A stretch of 64,000 nucleotides of DNA from Scedosporium boydii (taxonomy: Eukaryota > Ascomycota > Sordariomycetes > Microascales > Microascaceae): positions 1 to 64,000 of the forward strand of contig NJFT01000086.1 of NCBI GenBank assembly GCA_002221725.1. Direction: 5' to 3'. Every line of letters starts with the position of its first letter. The first letter of the stretch is position 1. The translations under genes were made by a program, and so were the position numbers. Positions 45,196 to 56,749 of this stretch are shown in pieces. The notes under the pieces are model-generated. The model had not been told where the DNA came from, ran no database searches, and saw nothing but the letters and a program-made list of their open reading frames with translations.

Positions 45196-47205
45196 ATGAC
45201 AGCCATGGACCCTCTCCAAGTCGGCTTCGGCCGACGCCACATCCAAGACTTCACTCAGGCAAAAGAAGTTGAGCCACACTGGGGTTACGCCGATCGCGTC
45301 GTTCCCTGTGTCAATGATGCTGGGTCATGCGCCTATCTCGACGAGGTCTACGGCGCCCATGATCGGGGCATGATCTACGTGGGGGTCTTCTGGCTGACAG
45401 TCGCCGCCATGTTCACAGTTTGGGGCGTGGCCCACTGGCGCTTCAAACTCTCCCGAGACAAGGCCCATCTCGACTCCGGCAGCTCCTCCTCCGCCGAAGA
45501 GGCTCAAAAACCCTCTTCCTCGCAGCCAACGAACCTCAGGCTAAAGCGTTCTCTCCTCGCTTGGACCAGACGCCACCTTCTCCCCGAGGCATTCTTCCCT
45601 TTTGGCCGCGCCTCCAGGCTCCAGGTTACCATACTTGCCATACTCACCGCCTATCTCACCATTTGGACGTTCGTAGGCATCAGCTACCAGAAATGGGTCA
45701 CTCCCGTCACCAACGCAGAGGGGTACTACAACACCCGCACTAGCCTGGGCCCTTGGTCGGATCGTATCGGCGTTCTCGCCTATGCCTTGACGCCCCTATC
45801 CATCCTCCTCTCCTCGCGGGAATCCTTCCTCTCTGCTGTGACGGGCGTGCCCTACCAAAACTTCAATTTCCTCCACCGCTGGCTTGGATACATAATCGTC
45901 GTGCAATCCTCCCTGCACACCATCGGCTGGTGCATTATTGAGATCCGGCTGTACCAGCCGCAACCGAAGGTGGCTGATGCGTGGATAAAGCAGCTTTATA
46001 TTATCTGGGGTGTCGTCGCCATGATCTTGCTGCTTGCGCTTTATGTCCTTAGTCTTCCTCCCGTTATTCGGCTTACAGGCTACGAATTCTTCCGCAAGTC
46101 GCACTACGTCCTTGCCATGGTTTATATCGGGGCTTGCATAGGCCATTGGGAGAATCTCCACTGCTTCTTGACCCCGTCTATAATTATCTGGGCTTTGGAT
46201 CGATTTGCACGCGCCGTCAGAACCGTTCTTCTCCATCGAAACAAAGGCAGCAGTGTCTCTGGTTTCATCACTCCTGCCAAGGCAGATGCGGTGCTCTTCC
46301 CCAACAGCGCCGACGGAGATGTTGTGCGTCTAGACTTTACGATGAAATATTCTTCTTCTTGGAACATCGGGCAGCACTTTTACCTCTGCTTCCCGGAGGG
46401 GAGCATCTGGCAGTCTCACCCTATGACGCCTTTGAGCCACCCCGGCCTGGTGGATGGGCAGGTCACTCATTCCTACGTGTTCAGGGCCAAATCGGGCGAG
46501 ACTAAGAAAATTGCCGATCTGGTGGCTAAGCGACTCGCTGGTGTCAGAGCTAATAACAGCGACAACTCCTCCAGTCACGATGACCGTACCGGCACTGATA
46601 TTTCTGTTCTTCTTACGGGTCCGTATGGAGAGAATCTCGCAGATCAGCTGGCACCTTCGAATAACGTCCTCTGCGTTACTGGTGGCACGGGCATCACATA
46701 CGTACTCCCGGTGCTCCTCGAGCTCGCCAAATTGGATTTATCCGGCCGCAAGATCGACTTGATCTGGGTCGTTCGCAGGAGCAAAGACGCGCAGTGGGTT
46801 GGACCGGAACTAGACATCCTGCGCGCGAACTCCGGAATCACCGTTCGAATCATGGTTACCCGAGAAGACAAGGTGAATGACTCGGATAACGTCCCTTCTG
46901 TTGATGAAATAATCGGAGAGAAAGAAACAGGCGTGAGAAAGTCCGTGACCGGGGCTACACAGCTGGCCTTTGTTGGTGGCGAGGATCAACCACCGGCGAT
47001 GCGACATCCCGACCTCATCAAATGCGTTAATGATTTCGTTGAAAGGACTGCCAGCGGTCGTACAGTTGTGTTTGGCAGTGGACCTGTAGGCATGATCTCG
47101 GATCTTAGGAAGGCGGTGGCAGCACTCAACTCGGGAAGGAAAGTGTGGAGGGGAGAAGAGAGGTACGACGTTACCCTGTGCTATGACGAACGATTAGAAC
47201 GTTGA
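45196..47205 (+). CDS. Ferric/cupric reductase transmembrane protein, 669 aa
   Basis: Single exon from ATG 45196. Around seven hydrophobic segments are visible. The ferric-reductase haem region has paired histidines: 'FNFLHRWLGYIIVVQSSLHT' and 'YEFFRKSHYVLAM..GACIGHW'. The cytosolic part has an FAD-binding element ('WNIGQHFYLCFPE', 'SHPMTPLS') and NADPH-binding elements ('LLTGPYGE', 'VTGGTGITYVLPVL', 'VVFGSGPVGMISDL'). It moves electrons from NADPH through FAD and haem across the plasma membrane to reduce Fe3+ or Cu2+ before uptake. Length and domain order are normal for the family. No iron transporter gene is adjacent. Intact. Confidence 0.9.
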   Translation: MTAMDPLQVGFGRRHIQDFTQAKEVEPHWGYADRVVPCVNDAGSCAYLDEVYGAHDRGMIYVGVFWLTVAAMFTVWGVAHWRFKLSRDKAHLDSGSSSSAEEAQKPSSSQPTNLRLKRSLLAWTRRHLLPEAFFPFGRASRLQVTILAILTAYLTIWTFVGISYQKWVTPVTNAEGYYNTRTSLGPWSDRIGVLAYALTPLSILLSSRESFLSAVTGVPYQNFNFLHRWLGYIIVVQSSLHTIGWCIIEIRLYQPQPKVADAWIKQLYIIWGVVAMILLLALYVLSLPPVIRLTGYEFFRKSHYVLAMVYIGACIGHWENLHCFLTPSIIIWALDRFARAVRTVLLHRNKGSSVSGFITPAKADAVLFPNSADGDVVRLDFTMKYSSSWNIGQHFYLCFPEGSIWQSHPMTPLSHPGLVDGQVTHSYVFRAKSGETKKIADLVAKRLAGVRANNSDNSSSHDDRTGTDISVLLTGPYGENLADQLAPSNNVLCVTGGTGITYVLPVLLELAKLDLSGRKIDLIWVVRRSKDAQWVGPELDILRANSGITVRIMVTREDKVNDSDNVPSVDEIIGEKETGVRKSVTGATQLAFVGGEDQPPAMRHPDLIKCVNDFVERTASGRTVVFGSGPVGMISDLRKAVAALNSGRKVWRGEERYDVTLCYDERLER

Positions 47206-48210
47206 TATTGTCATGTACACTTATCGAATATACGTCTGGATTCAATTAATTGCGCTTGACTTCAAGTGTAGGTGATGTATTAAGTCTTGTTCGTAGTCTG
47301 AGCAAAGAGAGTTTCCCACTACAGACCTAGGACCCAATCCGATTCACCGCAGATCGCTTGATACGCCATCGTGAGGGGGTTCCGTGGTTCTCGCATTAAA
47401 AAGCAGCATTCAGCCAGGGAATTTTTAGCTTTTCGAAATTTGGCAGCCGAACTTCCTTCTCTCCGGATCTAAAGTAGTTCGTGCTAGGTGCACAAGCAAC
47501 GCCTATTATACCCCCACGCGTTAAGCAGCCTTCACCCCCTCTCCGGCCAGATGCCAGGACGGAAGGTAAGCATAGACATACGATATTCATAGCGTACGCT
47601 GTCGTCATCCGGCCCACCAATTGTCCACCTTCGAGGTTGCAGAAGACAGTGTCGATGCAACCACTTTCAAGATTTTTCTCAAGGATGCAACTGGCCAAGC
47701 CCGGCGAAGGTGACTTTTCATGAAGACCCCCACCCTCACCTCTAACATAATCTTCTGTAAGGGGATAATAAGCCGAGCATTCTATCCGGGTTGGCAGATC
47801 AGCATCATCCGAGATGCACAAGTGAGCCTACTGTATCATAGTGTCTTGGCCAGCATAAGTGGAGAAATGAAGAGGACGGCCGATGGATAAGATAATCTAA
47901 TGATCATCCTTGGTTATTCTATAACAAGACATTCTGCCGCTTCCTGGTTCCGTGCAGCACCAAGTGCCAGATGTAGCGGTGACGTCGCAGTGAGCAATGC
48001 AATGATGAAATGCAAGCAGATTGTATCAAGAAAGGAAAGTCGCCAAAGTCTCAGGGCTGATGACCGGACAAGCCGGTACTTCCTAGTAGCAGCTTTCGTC
48101 GTACATATAACTCGGGTCTCTGAACCTGATACAATATCCCCGATGTTTCTCACAATTTTCTAGTTTGCTGATTTTCACCCTAAACGATTATCTGATTATC
48201 TTTGACTACC
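47206..48210. other. Spacer with an unsupported minus-strand frame
   Basis: A frame at 47821-47396 (141 codons, minus) has no motif and may be chance. The remainder is presumed 3' and 5' flanking sequence of the reductase and methyltransferase genes. Confidence 0.35.
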
Positions 48211-49752
48211 ATGTCAGGCCCACAGCAACAACCGACGTTTAATGAGCTCGTTGCAAAGATTGTCGAGCTCTCGTTGAGCTTCACCCAGTACCTAGGAGAG
48301 AATAAAATTCCTTTGCCGACATTTGAGGCTGGTAGTTCCACGCAATATGACGGGATGTCCGCCGACGGGTTTGTTACAAAACAACAACTTCTTGACCATT
48401 TGATGGATCTCTACTATCTAGTTCAAGGGCCAAGTGAGAGTATTTTCAACTACGTCCACAATGTGCGTCTGCCCGATGATATGGGTCTTTTTCAATGGTG
48501 TGGAAGCGCGGACTGATTCTGTGCGTAGTGCATGCCAGATGCAGCAGCGTTGAACGTGCTTAACCATTTCAACTTCTGGTCCGCCGTGCCACTCGACGGA
48601 ACAGCGTCGTACGCAGACATCGCAAAACACACGAACCTTCCCGAGGAGGTAGTGCAGAGGTTCATCGCCCACGCCAAGACGCTGCGCATCTTCGCCGATT
48701 CAGAGCCGGGAAATCCGTCATCGCCCGTCCAGCACTCTTCACGCTCCGCCGCCTTGGCAAAGTCTGCCGGCCTACGAGCTCTTGTTTCCACGGTCCTTGA
48801 CGATGCTGGACCTCCTATGACGGCATTGCCCCAGGCCTTGGAAAGGTATAGTGTTGGGAAAGCAGCTCCTCCAGACGATATCACGCAAACCGCCTTCAAT
48901 CTCTTTTATCATGGCAAATATGCAAACTCTTGGGAGTACATCGAGAATGATGGTGAAGGGGACAAAAAGGGCTGGAGGTCGAGAAATTTTACCACCTTCA
49001 TGGCTTACTTGAAGGATATTTTCCGGTTGGAGCAGATTGTCAATGACTGCTATAATTGGGAGGAAGTGGGTGACATCCATGTTGTCGATGTAAGTGTCAC
49101 CTGTTATGGTCTTTAGGAATACGTGTACTGACCAAGAATCGGCTAGCTGGGTGGTTCTGGTGGCCATGACTCATTCGTGCTAGCCAGGAAATATCCCAAG
49201 CTGAGGATCACGGTTGAAGATCTTCCCAAGGTCCGGTCAGCTTTCGAGGCCAACGTCCCGGCTGACCTCGAATCTCGAGTCAATTTTCTGGCCCACGACT
49301 TCTTCCAACCACAACCCGTCGAAGCCGATCTCTACATGATCAAGTTAATTTTGCACGACTGGCCGGACAAAGAGTGTATTCAAATTCTGCAAGCGCTACG
49401 GCCGTCTCTGAAACCCGGTGCCAAGATCCTCTTCATCGACTACGTTGGCAAGCAAGATACGGTTAGCAAAGAGACGGAGACTGACAATACATCGAACGGG
49501 ACTTCTTCCAACGATATTTCCAATCGATCGATTGAGAAAACCAATTTGCAAGGCCCACCCCTGCCGCGATCTATACAGCAAATGGGAACATCGACAGATC
49601 TTCGAATGATGGCGCTGTTCAGTACAAAGGAGCGTCCGCCCACCGCTTGGAAAGACATATTCCGCGCAGCTGACGATCGCTTCGACATTGTTCGATTCGA
49701 AGCAAATCCTCTCTCGTTCTTTGTTGTTATCGAAGTAATTTGGCGGGGCTAG
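48211..49752 (+). CDS. SAM-dependent O-methyltransferase (COMT-like, class II)
   Basis: Three exons: 48211-48462, 48529-49089, 49147-49752; 1419 nt, 472 aa. It has an N-terminal winged-helix dimerisation region ('LNVLNHFNFWSAVP', 'ASYADIAKHTNLPEEVVQR'). The SAM-binding glycine loop is split by the second intron ('HVVD|LGGSGGHDSFVLARKYP'). Next come 'ITVEDLPKV', the conserved 'HDFFQPQPVEADLYMIKLI' and the catalytic-base region 'LHDWPDKECIQILQAL'. The C terminus has a serine/asparagine-rich insert (around 'NTSNGTSSNDISNRS') before the last strands. It transfers a methyl group to a phenolic hydroxyl, typically of polyketides or phenolics. No backbone synthase is next to it; the regulator at 50.8-52.7 kb faces it tail-to-tail. 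Confidence 0.88.
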
Positions 49753-50838
49753 GAAATTTTGGGTAGGGAGAATAATAAGGATTAGGGTAGCCAGCGTTGA
49801 CGAGATCAAACTGCAAAATGTTAGAACTTGTCTAGGGACTAGACCATATCATAACAACCTACCTTAAGAGAGATGCTAGATAAGATTATTGCGCCGAGTG
49901 CAGCAGGCAGGCACTTCTCTGCAGTCTTGGCCGCAGAAGCGAGCCCAATGCCTGCGGATATGTAAAAGAGGAAGATACGGAACAAAACGCCTCTTAGCGG
50001 CTTCCAGGTCCTCTTTAAACCGGTTCAGAGACCATGGCGGCGTGAGCGCTGGCTGAGACAGAAAACATTAAGTCTGGTGAAATCATACACAGAGCAGGAT
50101 GTTGTCTTGTGTTCTGACGATAACGAACGGCTTAAACGTTGATCTTTTGTCGAATATATTTCGATAAGAGCATGTCTTTGTCTGATCTACATAGCGATTG
50201 CTGAAATACAGAATACATTAACAAGCCATATTGCCCTCCAGTACGGACAAGATGTCTCTCCCATCGTTGGTATGTCACCTACTCTGCTCTCAGGGAGAAC
50301 CGCACGCATCTCAAAGGGCTAAGAAATCTCCTCCACTCAGTTCTTTCCGTCTCCCTCTCCCATTGGAGATAGTAAAACTTACAGTTTTAACCACTACAAC
50401 ATTCCCCAGCTCCATCCGTCTAGTCAACAGCTGTGCCTAGCACCCTCCCACTCCAACTTCTTACCAAAAGCAAAGAAGCTATGGAATAGCTTTCACAGCT
50501 CAGTGACGAAATAACAGCTTGTGGCCATATCTCTCCTGGGTCGTCTGTAGACATCACAGCTATAGCTGAGGTGGCATAAAGTGACCTAAAATAGCCCCTT
50601 CCCCGCCTACCCTGGTCACCACTACTCATGCTACCTCAGGAGTTGCTAGGGAGGAAAAGAAGATTGACCAAGAGTGGCCGTCGAGAGCCGGCGTTGAGTC
50701 TAGAAAGGGGCTTTGTGAGAAAAAGCCTTCCAAACCTTCTCTTCCATGTCCTTCCCAGTTTGCCGCCACTACCGCCAGCATTACTTGCATATTAGGTATG
50801 GTGGTTTATGAAGTTTTTAATTTGTAGCAGCCGCCGGT
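49753..50838. other. Convergent spacer, nothing recognised
   Basis: About 1.1 kb between the 3' ends of the methyltransferase and the second regulator. Short frames lack motifs or splice support. Confidence 0.4.
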
Positions 50839-52749
50839 CTATAACAACGCCCCTACAATCATAACGAGCGTCCCTATCTCACCAACCTCAGCCCTCCATT
50901 CTTCCCATTCCGCCGAGCTAAGAACGACACAGTCCTCGGTCAACTCCAGCTTCGTTAACACTCCTGTTCGTGAGAGTCCGTTCACTTTTCGCTCCTTGTT
51001 GCAGAGTTCGAACTCCATTCGCCATTCCTCGATGTCGTTTGCATTCCACAGAGTTGCATTGTTTGCCAGAGGCATAAGAACGAAGCCGCAAGTGGGATAA
51101 GAAGAAGCCTCAGTTGACATCTCAATTAAAATGTTGAGGATCTGAAAAATAAGCACAGTCCTTCCGGGTGGATCAGTATGAACTATAAGCAAAGAGCAAT
51201 AATACGTTGACAACAGTGCTCACCGTCTCCTTGATTCGTTGTAGATCCAGTCCATCCAGGTTATGCCGGGGTCATCGGGAAGGTTCATCTTGCGGATCTC
51301 ACCGGTCGACAATACCAGCGCGTTGAATACAAGCTTCCGTAGTTGTCAGAGTAGAGCGCATAATATACTGTGGGAGAAGTCGGTTTACCGCTCACTTACA
51401 TTCACTGTGGTGAGAAGGGCGGCTTCGAGGCCGTCATTGCCCACTGGCACCTCCTGGAGGCGCAGCAAGCAGTAGACGAGTAGGGCCTGGAACGCAGCCA
51501 GAAGCTCCCATTTGTCGAACTCCGCATGCTAGAAACAGTTATTCCTGAACTCGAAACAACAACAACCGGCACGGCACATACCTTGGAAAGTATTTTTTCT
51601 TGCTCAAGCTTGATCAACCTCCATACAAGGTTCCTGTTTAAATCGTTTCGAGATTTGAATAACTGGGCCAGGCCCATACACGTAAGTAAAGACTGCTCAT
51701 TAAGGAAACGTCAGTAAAAGGCCATCATTCATAGAAATGTTCGTGCATCCAGAGAGCTGACTACGATAGTTATATTTACAAACTGGCGGTCCGCTATGCC
51801 GGATAACAAGTGTTTGATGATATGAGGGTAAGGAAGCGGATCAACTGACCTGTTGCTGCGGCCCCACTCCAGTCTCAGCCCAGGAGACTTGCAAATGGCT
51901 AATAAACGGCGGCAGCCCGGCTTTTTGGAGCATCATGAAAGGATAGGATCTCAATATCCGCATTGCCAACGATACTAACGGGCCTTGGTTTGGCCTAGGA
52001 AAAGTCCGACGTTCAAAGAGCGAAGGGCCAGATAAGCCCCATGGTGTCAAGGTAGATATACCATTTTCGATCATTCTGGGTTCTTCACCGAAAGGGTAAA
52101 GCAGATAATCGATACTCTGATCACTAAAAGGTAGAGTCTCAAGCCCAAGCATGTCGAGGTCTTTGAGACCAGAATCCCAGGTATCTTCCGTCGACCATCC
52201 GAGGGAGGGTGTAGAATTGGGAGAGGTCTGGGGAAATCTGCTGGTCTTCAATTTTGTAGATCGGCTAGACCCCATGGCGAGAGTCAGAGAGGTTGTACTC
52301 CCATGGGGTTCCGACTTCTTGCCCGTGGAGTGAGCTGCACGAGGGGCTGAACCCACATCGCCTCCAGGAGACTCCCCTTCTCGCCGTGCCGCCACAGAAA
52401 ACTCACATTCGGCACCCCGCTCACGACAACGAACACAGGCTTCTGAACTAGTATCGTCAGGCACGATGCAACGAGTTTTTGCCCGAACGCATGCGGCGCA
52501 AGATCGCCTGCGAGATGTGTTTGTGTCAGGAAGTTTGGAGCGACAGTAGTAGTAGTGCCGTTTGCGTGAGGACTCTAACAAATAGACATTGGCGTCGTCT
52601 GTTAGAAATAAGGGTAACTACTACTGGCTTCTTTTCTCCTCCGAGGTTCTAGACTTCTCCCTACCTAGAGCAAATGTTTTCTTGCATAGCGGGCAACGGC
52701 GGCTTGCGTCGTGGTTGCTGGAATGTATTCGTTCCTGCTCCTTATGCAT
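50839..52749 (-). CDS. Transcription factor with C2H2-like finger and Zn2Cys6 cluster, 501 aa
   Basis: Six exons on the minus strand: 52749-52665, 52598-51850, 51692-51582, 51528-51400, 51333-51224, 51160-50839; 1506 nt. Exon 1 supplies the start of a finger ('RRCPLCKKTFAL') completed in exon 2 by '..RKRHYYYC', a C2HC-type zinc finger by spacing. The Zn2Cys6 cluster follows: 'SCAACVRAKTRC', 'SEACVRCRERGAEC'. The rest contains regulator-family pieces 'NRNLVWRLIKLEQEKIL', 'WELLAAFQALLVYCLLRLQE', and 'WMDWIYNESRRRTVLIF' joined over the last intron. It acts in the nucleus as a DNA-binding regulator; targets are unknown. It is the second C2H2+Zn2Cys6 type protein in this window. The MD/ESRRR join fixes the last acceptor. 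Confidence 0.87.
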
Positions 52750-53588
52750 TTTGTTATTTAGCGAACACTGCAGTTGGGTCTCGCAGCTCGGTTGTGTTGG
52801 TGTCAGGAAACGGACTTCTTCGAATTCATCTATTCCGTATACATGCCGGGAGGGCCGGAGGGGGTGCCGTGTTGGTCCCTGAAGTCTATTTCACGGAGTT
52901 CCGTGTAACAATTGGCTTATTAATTCCCAAGTGACAATGAGGCACAGCAAGATTTGTGAGTTAGTAATACAGTCTCGTTTTTGAACGACTAGTATTTGTG
53001 CCAAGCGGGATCGACAGTCTTCGATAACACCATAATGTGACCCTCATGCATACCAAAAGAGTTGTGATACGAGGAGGACCTCGACGAACGGATCTCAAGC
53101 TCCACTTATTATTAGCTGACAGCTGCCATTCGAGGAAATCGGGGCCTTGTTCCAAAATTCGCAGGATGCTGCTCCTAGCAGCCAAAAGCAAACGATGGAA
53201 CCTGTTGATGTCTAAAATTGGACACGCTGTTGACCGTTGAACATTCTTGGTTGACTCTTGGTATTTCTACGGATCTGTTAGGGGTTCGGACAGTATAGGA
53301 AGGGAAAATACTATGCCCGTAGACTTCTCTCATTAACACCATTGCGAACCACCTTGAAGTTCTATAAAGTTGTGGATCGGGAGCGGTCACAATCTTATAA
53401 GTTCTCTGGATAATAAAGGCTCTATCATAGTCGATATGTAACTATATGAAGACAAGCTTTGATATTCTTACTGCCATATACTCCAAGCACAAGTTGGCCA
53501 TGATCTTCTAGAGTCTAGGCAAAACGGCCGTGTCGGCGACGTTGGCCTTCTCGAACCTGCCGCGTGGGCCATCGACGTCAGTATTGCC
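52750..53588. other. Spacer, nothing recognised
   Basis: Upstream of the second regulator and downstream of the SDR-like gene. No gene, repeat or RNA was recognised; it presumably includes the regulator's promoter. Confidence 0.4.
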
Positions 53589-54402
53589 TCACGCGAGAGG
53601 CGCATACATGGTATCGAACTTCTTGTATCCGACACCCGCGACGAATGTCTGCATCCATGGGCCCTGTGTCTTGCCGTGGGCGAGATCCCAGTAGAGGTCC
53701 GCATGTGCGTCACCGTCGATGCGGTACTTGGGCGACCCGTCTAGCTTCCGTTCGTCGGCATAGTAGAATCTTCACGTCGTTAGTCTCCCCACGCGCGAAT
53801 TCCCGAAGTAGACTGGGTGGCTCACTTGTATCCACGGTCTCTGTAAGCCTCTGCGGCGGCCCAGATCATGTGAGCGGCGCCCGACTTTCCGATTCCCTGG
53901 GAGAGAAATCCCGGGAGGATGGAGACGTTCAGGACATTGCCGGTGTAGATGAAGGTACGCGCAGCTGACGCCGGAAGCTGCGCAAAGCCTGAGACGGCCT
54001 GCTGCGCGGCAACAAAGGCACTATAGATGTTGATGATGGTATCGCGACTCAAGTCGGCCAAAGAGAGGGCGAAGGGGTCGTCTTTATGAGTGAAGCTCAC
54101 GGCGCTAACTGCGACGCGTCAGTCAACTGGCGACGGCACTGTCGGGGACGATGCATACCATTGTAGACGACGACACTGGGGATGCCGAACGCCTCCTTTA
54201 CCTTGGCAAAGGCATTAACGACATCCTCGGTCATGGAGAAGTCGCTCGGGATGTTAAGCTGCTTGTCGGTGCTGTCGGCCTCCCTTAGGGAGCGGGCGGC
54301 GAGGCCAACCTTGTAGCCCTTGGAGGCAAAGGTGCGGGCGACGGCCTGGCCAACATTAGGCCCGGCGCCGAGGATAAGGACGACAGGGGATTTGGCAGCC
54401 AT
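53589..54402 (-). CDS. Atypical short-chain dehydrogenase (Rossmann oxidoreductase), 235 aa
   Basis: Three exons: 54402-54159, 54108-53826, 53769-53589; 708 nt. N-terminal cofactor loop 'VVLILGAGPNVGQAVARTF' (GAGPxxG variant), then 'YKVGLAARS', 'VVVYNVSAVSF', 'FIYTGNVLN' and 'GIGKSGAAHMIWAAAEAY'. There is no YxxxK motif: Lys in 'GKSGAAH' may be the family equivalent, so catalysis may differ or be lost. The C-terminal 'DGDAHADLYWDLAHGKTQG' with 'PWMQTFV' is typical of small fungal NAD(P)-binding proteins of this type. Soluble; reaction unknown. It is divergent from the SDR at 55.0 kb with a 606-bp gap. Confidence 0.85.
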
Positions 54403-55008
54403 GATTTGATGCTGAGTCGACTGAGGATAAGTTTCTCGAGAGTACGTTTTGTGTTTGCGAGTATGTTGTGCTTGGTCATGCCTCAGAGGGGAGAAGTCGG
54501 GCGCAGTTCCCGCTATATATGGCCGAGTACAGTGGCATACAAGTTATATGTTCACCTTTATTAGGCTGCGTCACTACGTGGCCGTCTTTGACGCCAGATA
54601 GAAGCACCATGCTGGGCATCGCATGGGGTGGACCGTGGGGGCTTCGATGATCACCAGATGTATTACTCCGAAGCGGGAAATGGGATGGCAAGAGCACGGT
54701 CGGTCTGGTCGCATTTCAAAACATTCCACGACATTACAAAAATGGACCCCTTTCGGTTTACGTGATTGCCGGAGTGAAAACACCGTTCATGGATCTCCGT
54801 GAAGATGAACACGGAGAATTTCAAGGAACTTACGACTAGTACATTTATAATCCAGATTCAGAGTTTATAATACTAACAATCACTTTATTTTCTCTGTTTT
54901 GTTGCGGATATAAAAACCTGGCGCTGATGGACTATGTTCGTCTTGGCTGGTTCTTCATCTCATTCACATCAACACATTTCACAGTGCATCCCCACAAATC
55001 AGCTGAGT
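54403..55008. promoter_or_regulatory. Divergent promoter between two SDR genes
   Basis: Gene-free 606 bp separating the minus-strand atypical SDR and the plus-strand SDR. Frames crossing it are unsupported. A TATA-like 'ggatataaaaacc' lies at about 54906 before the plus-strand gene. Confidence 0.4.
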
Positions 55009-55959
55009 ATGGCAGCAGAAACACTTTCACTTGCCGGCAAGTTTGCCTTGATTACAGGCTCCAGCAAGGAGCATGGCATCGGTGCTGCCATCGCGAGAAG
55101 TTTGGCTCGGAACGGCGCGTCTGTGGCTATCCACTACGTGTCAGAGAGCTCGAAGTCAAAGGCCGAACGCGTCGCCGCGAGCATCACCAAGGAATTCGGA
55201 ACGAAAACTACCGTAGTTCGAGGTGCGGTCGAGGAGGCCGGCAACGCTAAAACCATCGTCGAGGATACGCTCAAGGGCCTTGACACGGACCATATTGATA
55301 TTCTCGGTATGTTGTGGAGGCCAGGGGCTTCGAATTTTGTTATCACTGAAGAAGGTAAATCTGACTTCAGATGCTTGATAGTCAATAACGCTGGGGGCGG
55401 CGACAACAAAGCTTTGATGGAGATAACGCCGGAGCAACTCGAGCACGAGTTCGGGTTGAACGTTTTTGGTACGATTTACCTGACGCAAGCCGTTGCCGAT
55501 ACGGGAAAGATGCCCAAAGGGGGACGGATTATCAATGTTAGCTCGATCGCCGCCAAGTTAGGCCTCGAGGGTGTGACGGTCTATTCTGCTGCGAAGGCAG
55601 CGCAGGATAGTTTGACCGCGTCGTTGGCTGGTGAGGTAAGACTTCTCATGTCTTCTCTGGCATCACATCAGACGGTCAGTTCTCACAGGAATTTATAGCT
55701 CGGAAAAAGCCGCGGAATCACCGTCAACACGGTTGCACCCGGCCCGGTCCCGACTGACACGTCGAAGCCGTTTCTGGAAAAGCCTGATGGGTCTCCAAGC
55801 GAAATGCAGGCCGGCATGATTGCTATGACGCGAGCCGCGGCGCGTCTGGGAACCACAGCGGACATAGCTGACGCTGTGCTTCTGCTCGCGTCGGAGAAAA
55901 GCAGGTGGATTACTGCGCAATGGATTTCCGTCAGCGGTGGTATCACTGGGACTATGTAA
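55009..55959 (+). CDS. Classical short-chain dehydrogenase/reductase, 270 aa
   Basis: Exons 55009-55306, 55382-55635, 55699-55959; 813 nt. ATG 55009 precedes 'LSLAGKFALITGSS' with the cofactor loop 'TGSSKEHGIG'. NNAG follows across intron 1 ('DIL|VNNAGGGDN'), then 'GGRIINVSSIAAKLG' (catalytic Ser), the active-site 'YSAAK' (YxxxK), and 'GITVNTVAPGPVPTDT' and 'WITAQWISVSGGITG' at the end. Acceptor 55381 rather than the upstream 'cttcag' is chosen because only it gives NNAG in frame. It is an NAD(P)(H)-dependent oxidoreductase of the ketoacyl-reductase/glucose-dehydrogenase type; substrate unknown. Intact. Confidence 0.9.
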
Positions 55960-56383
55960 GTCCTAGACAGGATCACTTGGCAGGCCGCTTTAATAGCAAC
56001 CTATCTATTTAGTAACCCATATGTCAAGTTGCTTTTTAAATTTATTTCTATTTCTTAAACTCTAAGACAAAGCAGCTGAATTTCTATTTACTTATGTAAG
56101 AAATTTTGCCTTGCAACTTACGTAGAATACAGCGGTAAGAGAATTCCTAGAAGTGGTTGGCGATTGCTATGAGAGAGGATTCGGTGAATGTAAAGGGCAG
56201 CTTCTAGGCTAAGACAATTACAATCATGCAGCTGCTCGCTCCACTCTTCAGCCAGTCCATTGTAGTTGGGCAACTTTGCACGGGTAGAAACGGACCCTGG
56301 AGAACTCAGGACTCTTTCGACGTTCTCTAGAGCCCTGCAGCTGTCGTAGTTTCCGTGAGAGCAGATGCCTTTGCCAACTTTCG
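55960..56383. other. Spacer, nothing recognised
   Basis: Between the SDR stop and the aldehyde dehydrogenase remnant. Moderately AT-rich in places; no motif seen. Confidence 0.4.
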
Positions 56384-56749
56384 ATGTCCAAGTTAATACT
56401 GACTCGTTTCCTCACAGATGGAGTGGCACACTTCTTCTTTACATCCGCGCCGTTCCTTCTGCGCCTGCCGCTGGCTGCACTGCCATTCTCAAGACCTCCG
56501 AGCCCTGTCCCCAGACACACCAATTTGTTGCCGAGACCTTTCTACAGGCAAGGTTTCCCGCAGGGTCCGTCAAGATGGTTGTGGCATCTCGGGCGGCGGC
56601 GGCTGAAGTCACAGAAGCTATTATATCCCGTCCTAAGCAAAAGGAAGGTCGAGTTTATTGGTAGTCCGGTTGTAGGCAAATCCGTCGGTGCTATGGCTGC
56701 CAAGTACCTAAAGCCCACCATAATGGATCTCGGCGACTATATGATATGA
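56384..56749 (+). pseudogene. Fragment of an aldehyde dehydrogenase
   Basis: 'AAGCTAILKTSEPCPQTHQF' and 'VAETFLQARFPAGSVKMV' are in one frame; 'KVEFIGSPVVGKSVGAMAA' and 'KYLKPTIMDLG' follow in another after a shift near 56640. These correspond to the NAD-binding 'A.GCT.VLK.SE' and 'FTGST.VG' segments of aldehyde dehydrogenases (salicylaldehyde/vanillin type by feel). The N terminus and the catalytic Cys and Glu region are missing. It lies at the edge of the AT-rich block. Confidence 0.7.

Noticed and set aside
55307..55376. Earlier acceptor ('gacttcag') for intron 1 of the 55.0-kb SDR
   Set aside because: It leads to immediate stops; the next AG at 55381 restores the NNAG motif.
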